Assembly: GCA_020439945.1 (NCBI GenBank)
Contig: JAGRPB010000024.1
Span: 1-41,708 of the forward strand
Direction: 5' to 3'
DNA from: Verrucomicrobiia bacterium
Lineage (GTDB): Bacteria > Verrucomicrobiota > Verrucomicrobiia > Verrucomicrobiales > DEV007
Length of the DNA: 41,708 nucleotides
Of the stretch, positions 1 to 9,059 are shown piece by piece (position 1 is the first letter of the stretch; each line of letters opens with the position of its first letter). The notes below the pieces were generated by a model. It was not told the origin of the DNA, ran no database searches, and saw only the letters and a list, made by a program, of their open reading frames with translations. Both the position numbers and the translations under genes were made by a program.

Positions 1-166
1 TCGTGGCCAGGTGCAGATTCGCGATCGGTTTTTCACTCATGTCCGCCGGCTTGATCGTGCGGCGGCGACGGATCAAGGCGTTCGCCGCGGCCAGGCGCAG
101 AGACATCGCATCCAGCGGTGGCGTGGTTTCATCCGCCGGAGTCGGGAAGTCGTCGGCATCCGTCAT
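1..166 (-). CDS. Nitroreductase-like protein, N-terminal fragment (partial)
   Basis: The reading frame starts at the ATG complementary to 164-166 and runs off the left edge, so only the first 55 residues are visible. They contain an acidic, proline-rich leader and then a helix with a run of arginines, ANALIRRRRTIKPADM, followed by a short helix ending in NLHLAT. An Ala/Leu helix followed by RRRT/S and a short spacer is the usual N-terminus of nitroreductase-family flavoproteins (FMN-dependent NAD(P)H oxidoreductases), where the arginines contact the FMN phosphate. That family assignment is a judgement from a short fragment. The gene is divergent from the peroxiredoxin gene and shares a gap of about 180 bp with it. 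A weak GGTGAG lies just before the ATG. Confidence 0.5.
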   Translation of the reverse strand, partial: MTDADDFPTPADETTPPLDAMSLRLAAANALIRRRRTIKPADMSEKPIANLHLAT

Positions 167-244
167 GGTCTCACCGTTAACCGACAATCCCGGTTCGTCA
201 CCGGGGAAATTCCGGCGACCCCGAGAAGGTCGCATGCCTTTCGT

Positions 245-272
245 TTGACCGCGTCGCGTGGCTTTCTATAGT
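245..272 (+). promoter_or_regulatory. Sigma-70-type promoter of the peroxiredoxin gene
   Basis: TTGACC (245-250), a 16-bp spacer and TATAGT (267-272) make a good match to the housekeeping consensus. The inferred start of transcription is near 279, leaving about 70 nt of untranslated leader before the ATG at 350. Seen by eye; not verified experimentally. Confidence 0.6.
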
Positions 273-349
273 CCACCCGGGTCCACAAACACCGGACCCG
301 CAAAACCAAGAACATCTCTCCCGTCTTAACCCGAAACCCACCAAGCATC

Positions 350-844
350 ATGGCACTGGCAGTTGGCGAAAAAGCCCCCGATTTTGAACTCACCGCCCTC
401 GGTGAAAATGGTCCCGAACTGGTCAAACTCAGCGACCAGGTTGGCAGCTCAAACCTTCTTCTCCTCTTCGTGCCGATGGCCTTCACCGGCGTCTGCACCC
501 AGGAGTTCTGCTCCGTCACCAGCGAGCTGGCCGAGTATGAGAGCCTCAACGCGAAAGTCTTCGGCATCAGCGGAGACAACCCCTTCGCCCAAGCCGCCTG
601 GGCCGAGAAGGAAGGCATCAAGCTGACCATGCTCAGCGATTACGAGCACACCGCCGCCAAGGCCTACGACGTTGCCTACGACAGCTTCCTGCCGGCGAAG
701 AACCTGACCATGGGTGGCGTGCCCAAGCGTTCCGCCTTCATCGTCGACAAGGCGGGCAACATCGCCTACGCCGAAAGCAGCGACAATCCGGGCGAACTCC
801 CGAATTTCGAAGCCATCAAGGCCAAGCTCGGCGAACTCGGCTGA
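350..844 (+). CDS. Peroxiredoxin (AhpC/TSA family, AhpE/PrxQ-like)
   Basis: A 164-residue thiol peroxidase that reduces H2O2 and organic hydroperoxides in the cytoplasm; there is no signal peptide. The peroxidatic site is the motif PMAFTGVCTQEFC at residues 42-54. Cys49 is the peroxidatic cysteine, with the usual Pro and Thr ahead of it. A second cysteine lies at position 54, exactly five residues later, the spacing of the resolving cysteine in PrxQ/BCP proteins, so an intramolecular atypical 2-Cys mechanism is likely. The overall sequence, with VPKRSAFIVDKAG near the C-terminus, fits the AhpE-like branch equally well. The gene appears monocistronic, with a clear promoter upstream and a hairpin terminator downstream. 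No Shine-Dalgarno is seen before the ATG. Confidence 0.93.
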   Translation: MALAVGEKAPDFELTALGENGPELVKLSDQVGSSNLLLLFVPMAFTGVCTQEFCSVTSELAEYESLNAKVFGISGDNPFAQAAWAEKEGIKLTMLSDYEHTAAKAYDVAYDSFLPAKNLTMGGVPKRSAFIVDKAGNIAYAESSDNPGELPNFEAIKAKLGELG

Positions 845-860
845 GCCCAGTGTGACACCG

Positions 861-895
861 TCAACCCTGTTGGGTCAGCGACCTGACAGGGTTAG
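861..895. repeat. REP-like inverted repeat, family A (copy 1)
   Basis: An imperfect palindrome just after the peroxiredoxin gene: CAACCCTGTTGGGTC (862-876) faces GACCTGACAGGGTTAG (880-895). The same core words, CGACCTGAC and AACCCTGTT, return at 10278-10318 and as a tandem pair at 34772-34815, always between genes, so this is a dispersed short repeat rather than a chance hairpin. Confidence 0.6.
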
Positions 896-916
896 TTCAA
901 AAGCAAGTTTCGACTC

Positions 917-952
917 AAAAGGGCCGCCCGCATTTCCCGCGGGTGGCCTTTT
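917..952 (+). terminator. Rho-independent terminator after the peroxiredoxin gene
   Basis: AAAAGGGCCGCCCGC pairs with GCGGGTGGCCTTTT around a loop of about six bases, giving a GC-rich stem with A-run and T-run flanks. It sits about 75 bp after the stop codon of the peroxiredoxin gene and separates it from comEC. Confidence 0.8.
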
Positions 953-1049
953 CTGTTTCCGAGTGGAGAGAACCCGGTTTCCGGTGGACCCGCAAAAAAT
1001 CGCGATCGTTTCGTTGCCGCCAGACTTCCTGCAAGGATAGAAAGACCTG

Positions 1050-3449
1050 ATGTTCGATCGATTCCGCGCGTGGCTGACTTCCCTCCTCGGGCGGGATCCG
1101 CTGGTGCCGCTTGCCCTCGCGGCGGGAGTTGGAATCGTGGTGGCTGACCGGTGGTGGGGGCCGCTGCCGATGGGCGCTTTCCTCGCGCTGGCGGCGTTGG
1201 CATTTCTGCTGGCCTGGAAACGACCCTGCTGGCCAGGCCTCCTCGCCATCGGAACGGCGGGGGTTTTCGGGTTCGGACACTGCGTGGCGCTGTGGCAGGC
1301 GGGGCAGTTTCCGTTTTCTCCAAACCTGAAAAAAGGCGACCAGATCCGCCTGGAGGCGACGGGGCTGGTGGTGAAGGAGCCGGATTCTCCCGGGGCGGGC
1401 CGAACCCGGAGCGGACGTTGCGTGGTCCATTTTTCCCGGATGGAAGTGGCGGGAATGACCTTTCATTGCGACCAGCGACTCCCGGTCCGGCTGACCAGTC
1501 CGAACGAGAGGCTGCGCTATGGCGACCGAATCACCACGACGGGTTTGTTGAAACCGTTCGATCCACCCAAGGCGCCGGGAGCATTCGATCCGGCGGCGTT
1601 TTTCGGGCGGACGCTGGGAGCGGAGGGGGAATTCGTGGTCGGACCGGGAGACCGCATTCGCCTGATCGAACGAAATGTCGGCAATCCGATCATCGCGGTC
1701 GCGCTGAGGTCGCGGCACGCCGTCGAGGGAATCATCACGCGGGGTTTGGAAGACGAACCGGCCTCGGCTTCAGTGATCAAGGCGATGGTCCTGGGTTCCC
1801 GCGAGGACACGCCGGAACACATCGAGGAACAGTTCCGACTCGCCGGGGCCATGCATGTTTTCGCCGTCTCCGGACTCCATGTGGGACTTTTTCTGGCGAT
1901 CCTCTGGTTCCTGCTTCGCTGGTTGCGGGTCCCGCGGCGTCTTGCGGTCTGGATCCTGATTCCAGCGGGGCTTTTCTATGCGACCGTCACCGGGTTGCGT
2001 CCTTCGGCGATACGGGCGGCGGTGATGGCCACGGTGGTGCTGGTCGGCTTCGTCACGGAGCGAAAGCCGCGCCTGCTCAACAGCCTCGGTTTTGCGGCGC
2101 TGCTCATCCTCGCGGTGGACACCCAGCAGCTGTTCCTGCCGGGTTTTCAGCTCTCTTTCGCGGTGCTGGCTTCGATCGCGCTCTTTGCGGATTGTCTCCG
2201 CGACGTCTTCTTCCGACCCTTTCGCATCGATCCGTTTCTGCCTCGTCGGTTTGCGCCGCGATGGCGGCGGGGCATCGATTGGGGCGCGGGAAAAACGTCG
2301 AAGGGGCTCGCGGTTTCACTCGCGGCCTGGGCCGGGTCGGCCTTTCTCGTGGTCTATCATTTCCAACTTCTGACACCCGTCGCCGTCCCCGCGAATCTCG
2401 TCATGGTTCCCCTGGCCACGGGCGTTCTCAGCCTCGCTTTTGTCAGCACGGTTTTCACGGCGCTGGGCGGCAGCCTGATTTCCTCCGCGGTTCTCAATCC
2501 ATTGAACGGGGGCCTGGTGCGATTCGTCACCTGGACGGCGGGCCTTTTCGCGGCGGCACCGGCGGGATACGTCCACGTGAATCCCGCCCAACTCGATCGA
2601 TCTTTTCTTCCGAAGGACAGCTTTCGAGTCACCGCGTTCGAACCAACTTTTTCCGGACTGTCACAACTCTGGAGTTTTCACACCGACGAACATCGGACGG
2701 CGCACTGGTTGATCGATCCCGGTGATCCCATCGGTTATGCCAGCGCCGGCCAACCGCTGCTTCGCAATCGCGCGGTCAACCGCCTCCAGGGGCTGCTGCT
2801 GACTCACGGGGATTTCGATCATCTCGGAGCCGCGCCGGTGATCGTCGACCGATTCGATCCCGGTGCGGTGATCACGTCGCCCTACGACAGCCGCTCCTCG
2901 GCGGTACCGCGCCTGCTCGACGCCATCGATCGCACGGGCAATCGCCATTTTAGGGTTGCCCGTGGAGACCGGTTTCCGTTGGCAACCAAATCCACCCTGA
3001 CCATTCTCTATCCGCCTCGCGATGGAGATCCCCCGGGTAACGCGGACGACCGCTGCCTGGTGTGGCAACTCAAGCACCACGATTGGCGTATTCTCAGCAC
3101 GGCCGACAGCGGGTTCCTGACCGAGAAATGGCTGCTCGCCCACGAGACGCGCGGCCTGCGGGCCGATGTCTGGATCAAGGGCTGGCATGCCTCGGAGATC
3201 TCTGGCCTGGTCGAATTTCTCGACCAGGTGCGACCGCGGGCCGTGGTGACGACGAACCACGAGTTCCCGTCCCACGAGGGCGCGAGCGAAGCCTGGCGGG
3301 AGGAACTCGGGCGGCGGGGAATCGCGCTCTTCGATCTCACCGAACTGGGCGCCGTCGAGATCGAGCTGACCCCGGAGAGGCTGCGGGTGGCCCCGGCTTC
3401 CTCCGATGATCAGCCAACGCTGGAGTTCGTCGGTTCGGAAAGGCGCTGA
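1050..3449 (+). CDS. comEC: ComEC/Rec2-family DNA uptake channel
   Basis: A 799-residue polytopic inner-membrane protein that forms the channel for single-stranded DNA entering the cell during natural transformation. The order of parts is the family's full form: two N-terminal membrane segments, a soluble DUF4131-like region (about 70-220), a competence domain with many membrane helices and the diagnostic VFAVSGLHVGL near residue 273, and a C-terminal metallo-beta-lactamase-like domain. In that domain THGDFDH lies at residues 585-591, with His586, Asp588, Asp590 and His591 matching the metal-binding HxDxDH pattern, so the nuclease-like site looks intact. The ATG at 1050 follows a purine-rich AAGGATAGAAAGA. 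No other competence gene is in the window. The 524-aa overlapping frame is a shadow of this gene. Confidence 0.92.
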   Translation: MFDRFRAWLTSLLGRDPLVPLALAAGVGIVVADRWWGPLPMGAFLALAALAFLLAWKRPCWPGLLAIGTAGVFGFGHCVALWQAGQFPFSPNLKKGDQIRLEATGLVVKEPDSPGAGRTRSGRCVVHFSRMEVAGMTFHCDQRLPVRLTSPNERLRYGDRITTTGLLKPFDPPKAPGAFDPAAFFGRTLGAEGEFVVGPGDRIRLIERNVGNPIIAVALRSRHAVEGIITRGLEDEPASASVIKAMVLGSREDTPEHIEEQFRLAGAMHVFAVSGLHVGLFLAILWFLLRWLRVPRRLAVWILIPAGLFYATVTGLRPSAIRAAVMATVVLVGFVTERKPRLLNSLGFAALLILAVDTQQLFLPGFQLSFAVLASIALFADCLRDVFFRPFRIDPFLPRRFAPRWRRGIDWGAGKTSKGLAVSLAAWAGSAFLVVYHFQLLTPVAVPANLVMVPLATGVLSLAFVSTVFTALGGSLISSAVLNPLNGGLVRFVTWTAGLFAAAPAGYVHVNPAQLDRSFLPKDSFRVTAFEPTFSGLSQLWSFHTDEHRTAHWLIDPGDPIGYASAGQPLLRNRAVNRLQGLLLTHGDFDHLGAAPVIVDRFDPGAVITSPYDSRSSAVPRLLDAIDRTGNRHFRVARGDRFPLATKSTLTILYPPRDGDPPGNADDRCLVWQLKHHDWRILSTADSGFLTEKWLLAHETRGLRADVWIKGWHASEISGLVEFLDQVRPRAVVTTNHEFPSHEGASEAWREELGRRGIALFDLTELGAVEIELTPERLRVAPASSDDQPTLEFVGSERR

Positions 3450-3472
3450 TTTCGATTAGGAAAGGTTTTGGC

Positions 3473-3501
3473 TTGCCTGGAACGGGAATGCCGACTACAC
3501 C
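3473..3501 (+). promoter_or_regulatory. Promoter for the SHD1-like membrane protein; probably leaderless
   Basis: TTGCCT (3473-3478), a 17-bp spacer and TACACC (3496-3501) end only 6 nt before the ATG at 3508. Transcription would begin at or beside the start codon. The -10 is weak taken alone; the spacing matches the other cases in this window. Confidence 0.4.
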
Positions 3502-3507
3502 GGTGCC

Positions 3508-4194
3508 ATGATCATCTGGACCGGACATGGAATTCTGATCATCGTGTTTGCCGCGCTGGGAGCGTTCGGGGCCTACACCGCGTGCGCGGCACTCGAGGTT
3601 CCCGAGCGTTGGTCGTCGGCCATCGGCATCTGGGGCATCGCCCTCGGTGGTCTGTTCTATGCGAAGACCCTGGGCAAGACGCGGGAGCAGGTGATGATCG
3701 ATCCCAAAACCGGACAACACGTCGCGATTCGATCCCGCCACACCCTCTTCTTCATTCCGGCCATGGGTTGGGCGGTGATCGCCACCCTGTTCGCCGTCGC
3801 CGTGAGCGTGAGTACCGCGGTGAATCCGGACGCCTTCCAGCGCACCTTGGCCGAACAGGAACCAGCTGAGAAAGGCGGCCTGGAAAAGGGTGAACCGGAT
3901 GTCGCCGCGGAATCGGGGCTAGCCGAGGTGACGACGCCCGAAAAAGCCAAGCCGGCGGCGACCGCGTCCGTCGCCTCCGTCGAATCCACCACCCTGCCCT
4001 ATCCGGTGCGCGACTGGACGGCCGCTGATGGTAGGACGATCAACGCCAGCCTTCTGGAGTTCACCGAGGACGGAAAGAGTGGGGTGTTCCTGCGGACCGA
4101 CGGAAAAAAATACACGATCGGTCGGGAACGTTTCGCCGTGGGTGACCAGGCGCTCTTTGATCGAATTCTCCAGGGAAATCGAGGAACGCCGTAG
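3508..4194 (+). CDS. Membrane protein with C-terminal SHD1-like domain, function unknown
   Basis: This 228-residue protein has three hydrophobic stretches in its first 110 residues: about 1-28, 36-52 and 85-108. The third ends in a small-residue segment (ATLFAVAVSVSTAV). Next comes a charged, Glu/Lys/Ala-rich linker of about 50 residues. The C-terminal 60 residues, starting near RDWTAADGRTINASL and ending YTIGRERFAVGDQALFDRI, match the pattern of the SHD1-like (SLA1 homology domain 1) module common in Planctomycetes and Verrucomicrobia: W-T-x-x-D-G-R, then a Lys-rich strand, then a closing helix after L/F-x-x-x-D-Q. The role of this module in bacteria is unknown; a membrane-anchored binding domain facing the periplasm is plausible. 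The gene is convergent with pyruvate carboxylase. Confidence 0.6.
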   Translation: MIIWTGHGILIIVFAALGAFGAYTACAALEVPERWSSAIGIWGIALGGLFYAKTLGKTREQVMIDPKTGQHVAIRSRHTLFFIPAMGWAVIATLFAVAVSVSTAVNPDAFQRTLAEQEPAEKGGLEKGEPDVAAESGLAEVTTPEKAKPAATASVASVESTTLPYPVRDWTAADGRTINASLLEFTEDGKSGVFLRTDGKKYTIGRERFAVGDQALFDRILQGNRGTP

Positions 4195-4405
4195 GAGGTG
4201 GTTCGGATCGGGGGTGGGCGGGCTCCGCCGATTTCATCTCGCCGCCGGGAAGGACGGGGACCAAGAGGAGTAGCTCCACCCTCGGCGTCGTTCCCTTCCA
4301 CGCGGCTCAGTCCGGAGGGGCAGGCTCCGTCCTGCCCGATCCTTTGGCGGGCGCTCTTCCCTCCCGGGCGCAGGCGGGAACCTCCCGCCCGTCGCCGGGG
4401 TCACT
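4195..4405. repeat. Convergent intergenic spacer with REP-like hairpins (family G)
   Basis: The gap between two converging genes carries several GC-rich hairpins. The clearest are GGGGCAGG-ctccgt-CCTGCCC (about 4317-4336) and GGCGGGA-acc-TCCCGCC (about 4373-4389). The two are roughly inverted copies of each other, as in the paired repeats elsewhere in this window. They probably stop transcription from both sides. I see no gene here. Confidence 0.45.
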
Positions 4406-7400
4406 TCACGCTTCCTCCAACTGGATCAGCAGGTCGTCGGTCTCGACGGCTTCGCCCTGGGTGACGAGGATCTCCTTCACCACGCCATCCTGCATTGCGG
4501 AAATCGTGGTCAGCATCTTCATCGCCTCGAGGGTGACCAACGGATCTCCCTCCTTCACCGGATGGCCGACGCCGACGGCGACGTCGGTGACCATGCCGGG
4601 CATGGGAGCGACGGCCTGGAGCGGGTCCTTGCTGTCGCCTTTCTGGCGGGTAACGAGATTCTTGGGAGCACGTTCCTTGTCGACGACCACGGACTCACGG
4701 GGCATGCCGTTGAGCTCGTAGAAAATGGTGCGGCGACCTTCGGCGTCGGGTTCGTTGATGCCGACGAGCTTGCAGAAAAGAATCTTCCCGGGTTGGATTT
4801 CGACGGAGATTTCCTCGCCGACCTGGAGCCCGTAAAAGAAGGCCGTCGTCGGCAGTCCGGTGAGCTTGTCGTAGGTATCGAGGAATTTCTGAAAGTCCGC
4901 AAAAACCTGGGGATACATCAGGTGGCTGTAGAGGTCGTCGTCAGTAGCGGCGCGGCCCAGCTTTTCGGACACCTCCTGGCGGACTGCCTCGATATCGACG
5001 GGAGCGGCGAGTTCGCCGGGGCGCTTGGTGGTCGGTTCACGATCGCCGAGCACGGCCTTCTGCACGTCCTTTGGCCAGCCGCCGTCGGGTTGCCCAAGAC
5101 CGCCCCACAGCATGTCGATGACCGACTCGGGGAAGTCGACGGAACCCGGTTTCAGGCTCGGCACGTCGGCCGGCGAAATGCCGCGCGTCACCAGGAACAT
5201 GCACATGTCGCCGACCACCTTGGAGCTGGGCGTCACCTTGATGATGTCGCCGAAAAGCTGGTTCACCTCGGCATAGGTGCGGGCGATTTCTGGCCAACGA
5301 TGACCCAGTCCCATGGCGTGGGCCTGTTCCTTCAGGTTGGTGAACTGGCCGCCGGGCATTTCATGCTCGTAGACCTCGGCACTGCCCGCGCGCGGGCTGG
5401 AATCGAAGGGTTTGTAGAAGGCCAGCACTTCCTCCCAGTAGTCCGACATCTCGTTGAGGGCCTGCAGGTCGATCCCCGGGTCGCGTTCGTGACCGTCGAG
5501 GGCGGCGACGACGGAGTTGAGATTGGGCTGGCTGGTGGAGCCGGACATCGAGGCGATGGCCAGGTCGACGATGTCGGCGCCGGAGTCACAGGCCTGCAAC
5601 ACCGAGGCAGCATTGATGCCCGAGCTGTCGTGGGTGTGGAAGTGGATGGGCAATCCGATCTCCTCGCGCAACGCGGCAAACAGTTTCTTCGCCGCCGCCG
5701 GACGGCAAAGGCCCGCCATGTCCTTGATGGCCAGGATGTGGGCGCCCATCTTCTCCAGCTCCTTGGCCTTCTTGATGTAGTATTCGAGCGAATACTTGTC
5801 GCGCTTCGGATCGGTGATGTTGCCGGTGTAGCAGATGGCGGCCTCGCAGATGGAATCGGTCTCCTCGCGCACCGCCGCCATTGCCACCTCCATGTTGGGC
5901 AGGTAGTTCAGCGAATCGAAGATCCGGAAGATGTCCATCCCGGAATCGGCGGCGTGCTTGATGAAACCGGCGACGACATTGTCGGGGTAGTTCGAGTATC
6001 CGACCGCGTTCGACCCGCGGAACAGCATCTGGAAGAGGATGTTGGGAATGCGTTCCCGCAGCCACCGAAGGCGTTCCCAGGGACATTCCTTGAGGAATCG
6101 CATCGCGGTGTCAAAGGTGGCGCCGCCCCACATTTCGAGACTGAACAGGTTGGGCGTTCGCTGGGCGATGACGTCGGCCACGTGCAGCATGTCGACGGTT
6201 CGCATTCGCGTCGCGATGAGCGACTGGTGGGCGTCGCGGAGGGTGGTGTCGGTGATGAGGAGCCGCTTCTGCTCGTGAATCCACTGGGCAAACTCCTCCG
6301 GGCCGAGTTCGAGCAATTTGTCGCGAGTGCCCGGAGGCACGTCGCCGCGCGGATCGAAATGCGGCACCCGTGCCGGCGGCAGGATCTCCTCAAGCCGGTA
6401 GCCCTTGGCGGTGGCGTTGCCGTTGACGGTGATGTCGCTGAGATAGGCGAGCAACTTCGTCGCCCGGTCTCGACGGGGCTTGAACTGGAACAGGCTCGGC
6501 TCCGTGTCGATGAGCCGCGTCGTCGCGTCCCCGGACCGGAAAGTCTCGTGCATGACGACATTTTCCAGAAACGGAATGTTGGTCTTCACCCCGCGGATAC
6601 GGAATTCCCGCAACGCGCGGTTCGTCCGTTGCAGGGCGATCTCGAAGGTAGGGCCGAAGGCGGTCAGCTTGACCAGCATCGAGTCGTAGTAGGGCGTGAT
6701 GACCGAACCCGCGTCGCCGGCGCCGGCATCGAGACGAATACCGAAACCCGCCGCCGAGCGATAGTTGGAAATCTTGCCGTAGTCGGGAGCAAAGTTGCGC
6801 TCGGGATCCTCGGTCGTGATCCGACATTGCACCGCGTAGCCGTTCCGCGGGATGTTTTCCTGGGCGGGAATGCCAATCTCGGGACCGTGCAATTCATGGC
6901 CCTGCGCGACGAGAATCTGGGAACGCACCAGGTCGATGCCGGTGATGACCTCCGTCACGGTGTGTTCCACCTGGATGCGGGGGTTCATCTCGATGAAGTA
7001 CCACTCGTTCCGATCGAGATCGTAAAGGAACTCCACCGTGCCGGCGTTGTTGTAGCCGAGTTCCCGCCCGATGCGGACCGAGGCGGCGCAGAGTTCGGTG
7101 CGGATCGCTTCATCGAGGTTCACCGACGGGGCGATCTCGATCACTTTCTGGTGCCGACGCTGCACCGAGCAATCGCGTTCGTGCAGGTGAATGACGTGGC
7201 CGTGCCGGTCTCCCAGCACCTGCACCTCGATGTGCTTGGCGCGCCCGACGAAACGTTCGAGGAACACCTCGGGATTGCCGAAAGCCTTTTCTGCTTCGTT
7301 CTGCGCTTCCGCGAGCTTGCCCTTCAGTTCGGTCTCCTTTTCGACCACGCGCATGCCGCGTCCGCCGCCGCCGTGGGCGGCCTTGATGATGAGCGGAAAA

Positions 7401-7894
7401 CCGATTTCCCGGGCGATCTCCATCGCCGCGTCGGGATCGGAAACCGGATCCTCGGTGCCCGGCAGGGTGGGAACGTTGATTTTCTTGGCGAGGGCGCGCG
7501 CTGAAACCTTGTCGCCCATGGACTCGAGGATTTCCGCGTCGGGACCGATGAAAACCAGGCCGGCCTCGCGGCAAGCGCGGGCGAATTCCGCATTCTCCGA
7601 GAGAAAGCCGTACCCGGGGTGAATCAGCGTCACGCCCTTGTCTTTCGCCAGCCGCACGATGCCCTCGATATCGAGATACGCGCCCACCGGACCCTTTTCC
7701 TGGCGCAGCAGATAGGCCTCATCCGCCTTGAAACGGTGACGGGAAAACCGGTCCTCCTCCGCGTAGATGGCGACGGTCCGCAGTCCGAGTTCGGTGGCGG
7801 CGCGAAAGACGCGAATCGCGATTTCTCCGCGATTCACGACCATCAACTTGGTCGGTTCGTTGGAACGGTCTGGCTGGGAGTCGGTTTCCGGCAT
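4406..7894 (-). CDS. pyc: Pyruvate carboxylase
   Basis: A 1162-residue single-chain biotin enzyme that makes oxaloacetate from pyruvate, bicarbonate and ATP to refill the TCA cycle and feed gluconeogenesis. The domains are in the standard order. Biotin carboxylase spans about residues 15-470, starting KLMVVNRGEIAIRVFRAA, with the glycine-rich ATP loop HGGGGRGMR. The carboxyltransferase follows at about 540-820 (ITDTTLRDAHQSL and the metal-site HFHTHDSSG). Then come the PYC/OADA conserved region and a C-terminal biotinyl domain with EAMKM, where Lys1126 carries biotin. The length is typical of the family. I chose the ATG at 7894 because a TTG start at 7960 lies upstream of the apparent promoter and adds 22 unconserved residues. 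A 980-residue antisense frame is a shadow. Confidence 0.96.
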   Translation of the reverse strand: MPETDSQPDRSNEPTKLMVVNRGEIAIRVFRAATELGLRTVAIYAEEDRFSRHRFKADEAYLLRQEKGPVGAYLDIEGIVRLAKDKGVTLIHPGYGFLSENAEFARACREAGLVFIGPDAEILESMGDKVSARALAKKINVPTLPGTEDPVSDPDAAMEIAREIGFPLIIKAAHGGGGRGMRVVEKETELKGKLAEAQNEAEKAFGNPEVFLERFVGRAKHIEVQVLGDRHGHVIHLHERDCSVQRRHQKVIEIAPSVNLDEAIRTELCAASVRIGRELGYNNAGTVEFLYDLDRNEWYFIEMNPRIQVEHTVTEVITGIDLVRSQILVAQGHELHGPEIGIPAQENIPRNGYAVQCRITTEDPERNFAPDYGKISNYRSAAGFGIRLDAGAGDAGSVITPYYDSMLVKLTAFGPTFEIALQRTNRALREFRIRGVKTNIPFLENVVMHETFRSGDATTRLIDTEPSLFQFKPRRDRATKLLAYLSDITVNGNATAKGYRLEEILPPARVPHFDPRGDVPPGTRDKLLELGPEEFAQWIHEQKRLLITDTTLRDAHQSLIATRMRTVDMLHVADVIAQRTPNLFSLEMWGGATFDTAMRFLKECPWERLRWLRERIPNILFQMLFRGSNAVGYSNYPDNVVAGFIKHAADSGMDIFRIFDSLNYLPNMEVAMAAVREETDSICEAAICYTGNITDPKRDKYSLEYYIKKAKELEKMGAHILAIKDMAGLCRPAAAKKLFAALREEIGLPIHFHTHDSSGINAASVLQACDSGADIVDLAIASMSGSTSQPNLNSVVAALDGHERDPGIDLQALNEMSDYWEEVLAFYKPFDSSPRAGSAEVYEHEMPGGQFTNLKEQAHAMGLGHRWPEIARTYAEVNQLFGDIIKVTPSSKVVGDMCMFLVTRGISPADVPSLKPGSVDFPESVIDMLWGGLGQPDGGWPKDVQKAVLGDREPTTKRPGELAAPVDIEAVRQEVSEKLGRAATDDDLYSHLMYPQVFADFQKFLDTYDKLTGLPTTAFFYGLQVGEEISVEIQPGKILFCKLVGINEPDAEGRRTIFYELNGMPRESVVVDKERAPKNLVTRQKGDSKDPLQAVAPMPGMVTDVAVGVGHPVKEGDPLVTLEAMKMLTTISAMQDGVVKEILVTQGEAVETDDLLIQLEEA

Positions 7895-7903
7895 GGCGGG
7901 CCG

Positions 7904-7931
7904 AATATACCCGTGCTTGCCGCCTGTCCAA
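7904..7931 (-). promoter_or_regulatory. Promoter of pyc, nearly leaderless
   Basis: Read on the minus strand: TTGGAC (7931-7926), a 16-bp spacer and TATATT (7909-7904). The -10 ends 9 nt before the ATG at 7894, so the messenger would start within a few bases of the start codon. This also settles the choice of start. Confidence 0.55.
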
Positions 7932-7976
7932 GATGGAAGTGGCCTGCGGGAAAGCGCCAATGGGAAAGACTTGCGG

Positions 7977-8978
7977 TCAGGCAGCCTTCTTCAGCGCCGC
8001 CTTGGGAACCACTTTCTCCACCTGGTAGCCTTTCTTCCGCAACAGGTCGACCACGCTGTCTTTCCCCACCAGATGGGCCGCTCCGACGAGAAACATCACG
8101 TTCCTGGAGCCTTTGATCGCCTTTTCGATGTGGGGAATCCAGTTGGCGTTGCGTTCCGTCAGCAGCAGCTCACGCACTTTGCCCTCCTCCATCTCTTCAT
8201 TCATCAGCGTGTCGAGCTTTCCTTCCTCGCCGCGATGCCAGGCCGCGATGAGTTTGTCGATCTTGGCGGACATTTCGTCCACCTCGTCCAGCGTTTCGCC
8301 TAGCAGTTTCTCGATTTCCTTGTCAGACAGCTCGTCGAAGCAGGTCATCTGGAATTCCACCGTCTCCAGGCCACTCACCGTTTTGCCATCTCCCATCGCC
8401 TTCTGGTAGATGGTCGTTTCCAGACCCAGTTCAGGCCGTGCATTCATCCGCATGGCTTCCAGCGAACTGATGGAAAGCAGGATCATACCCGGCTTCATTT
8501 TCGGCAGGCCGAGCGCCATCAGTTGGCCGGTGGGATGGGTCTGGAGATAGGCCTTCAATCGGTCGATCAATTCCGCGCTCAAGTGCCGATCGAGCGAATC
8601 ATCCGGTCCGAACATCCCCAGTCGCTGCACCTTGAGAATGCCTTCGGGATTCAGCATTTCACCCAGATCGACCTCCATCACGATGGATTCGCTGTCGTCG
8701 TAGACCTGGTCATAGACCGGCGAAACCGGGTAGTCTTCCTCGCGCAGCAGGTGCACGGAACCCGCCAGGTAAATCGTGTTGTCGCCGTCGCTGATCGACC
8801 AGACCGAGCCCATCCGTTCCGCCACCGGCACCTTGGTCGACGGCGTGTTTTCCGCACTGATCAGGGCCGAGCCACCGAGCGCGACCGATAGGGTGGAAAC
8901 CAGCGTGCGCCACCAACAGGTCGATCTGCGGCAACCGGCGAGTTGGCGGGGCAAGGAAGAGAGCGAGGGGAGTTTCAT
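7977..8978 (-). CDS. TraB/GumN-family exported protein
   Basis: A 333-residue protein of the TraB/GumN superfamily (bacterial members are also called TIKI-like), proposed to be metal-dependent peptidases. Two G-x-x-H motifs mark the family: AGSVHLL in the first third and VGAAHLVG near the C-terminus. They flank a helical region with many Glu/Asp and the family's tyrosine/acidic strands. The N-terminus (MKLPSLSSLPRQLAG then a hydrophobic stretch ending LGGSALISAEN) looks like a signal peptide, so the protein probably acts in the periplasm. The open frame continues upstream to 10256 without a stop, but the extension is antisense to the FG-GAP gene; the ATG at 8978 with the signal peptide is the sensible start. 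It is divergent from that gene. Confidence 0.82.
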   Translation of the reverse strand: MKLPSLSSLPRQLAGCRRSTCWWRTLVSTLSVALGGSALISAENTPSTKVPVAERMGSVWSISDGDNTIYLAGSVHLLREEDYPVSPVYDQVYDDSESIVMEVDLGEMLNPEGILKVQRLGMFGPDDSLDRHLSAELIDRLKAYLQTHPTGQLMALGLPKMKPGMILLSISSLEAMRMNARPELGLETTIYQKAMGDGKTVSGLETVEFQMTCFDELSDKEIEKLLGETLDEVDEMSAKIDKLIAAWHRGEEGKLDTLMNEEMEEGKVRELLLTERNANWIPHIEKAIKGSRNVMFLVGAAHLVGKDSVVDLLRKKGYQVEKVVPKAALKKAA

Positions 8979-9059
8979 GGCGGGAATTCGGACTGGATTC
9001 CCGGCATCGTAACTGGAACGATGGGCGTCCGCCACCCCAATCGACCCACCCCCTCTTTC

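Noticed and set aside
1151..2725. A 524-residue frame inside comEC
   Set aside because: Gly/Arg-rich shadow in another frame of a gene with intact ComEC motifs.
4562..7504. A 980-residue open frame opposite pyc
   Set aside because: It is the antisense shadow of pyruvate carboxylase: high-GC coding keeps it open, and its sequence is low in motif content. Pyc motifs are clear on the other strand.
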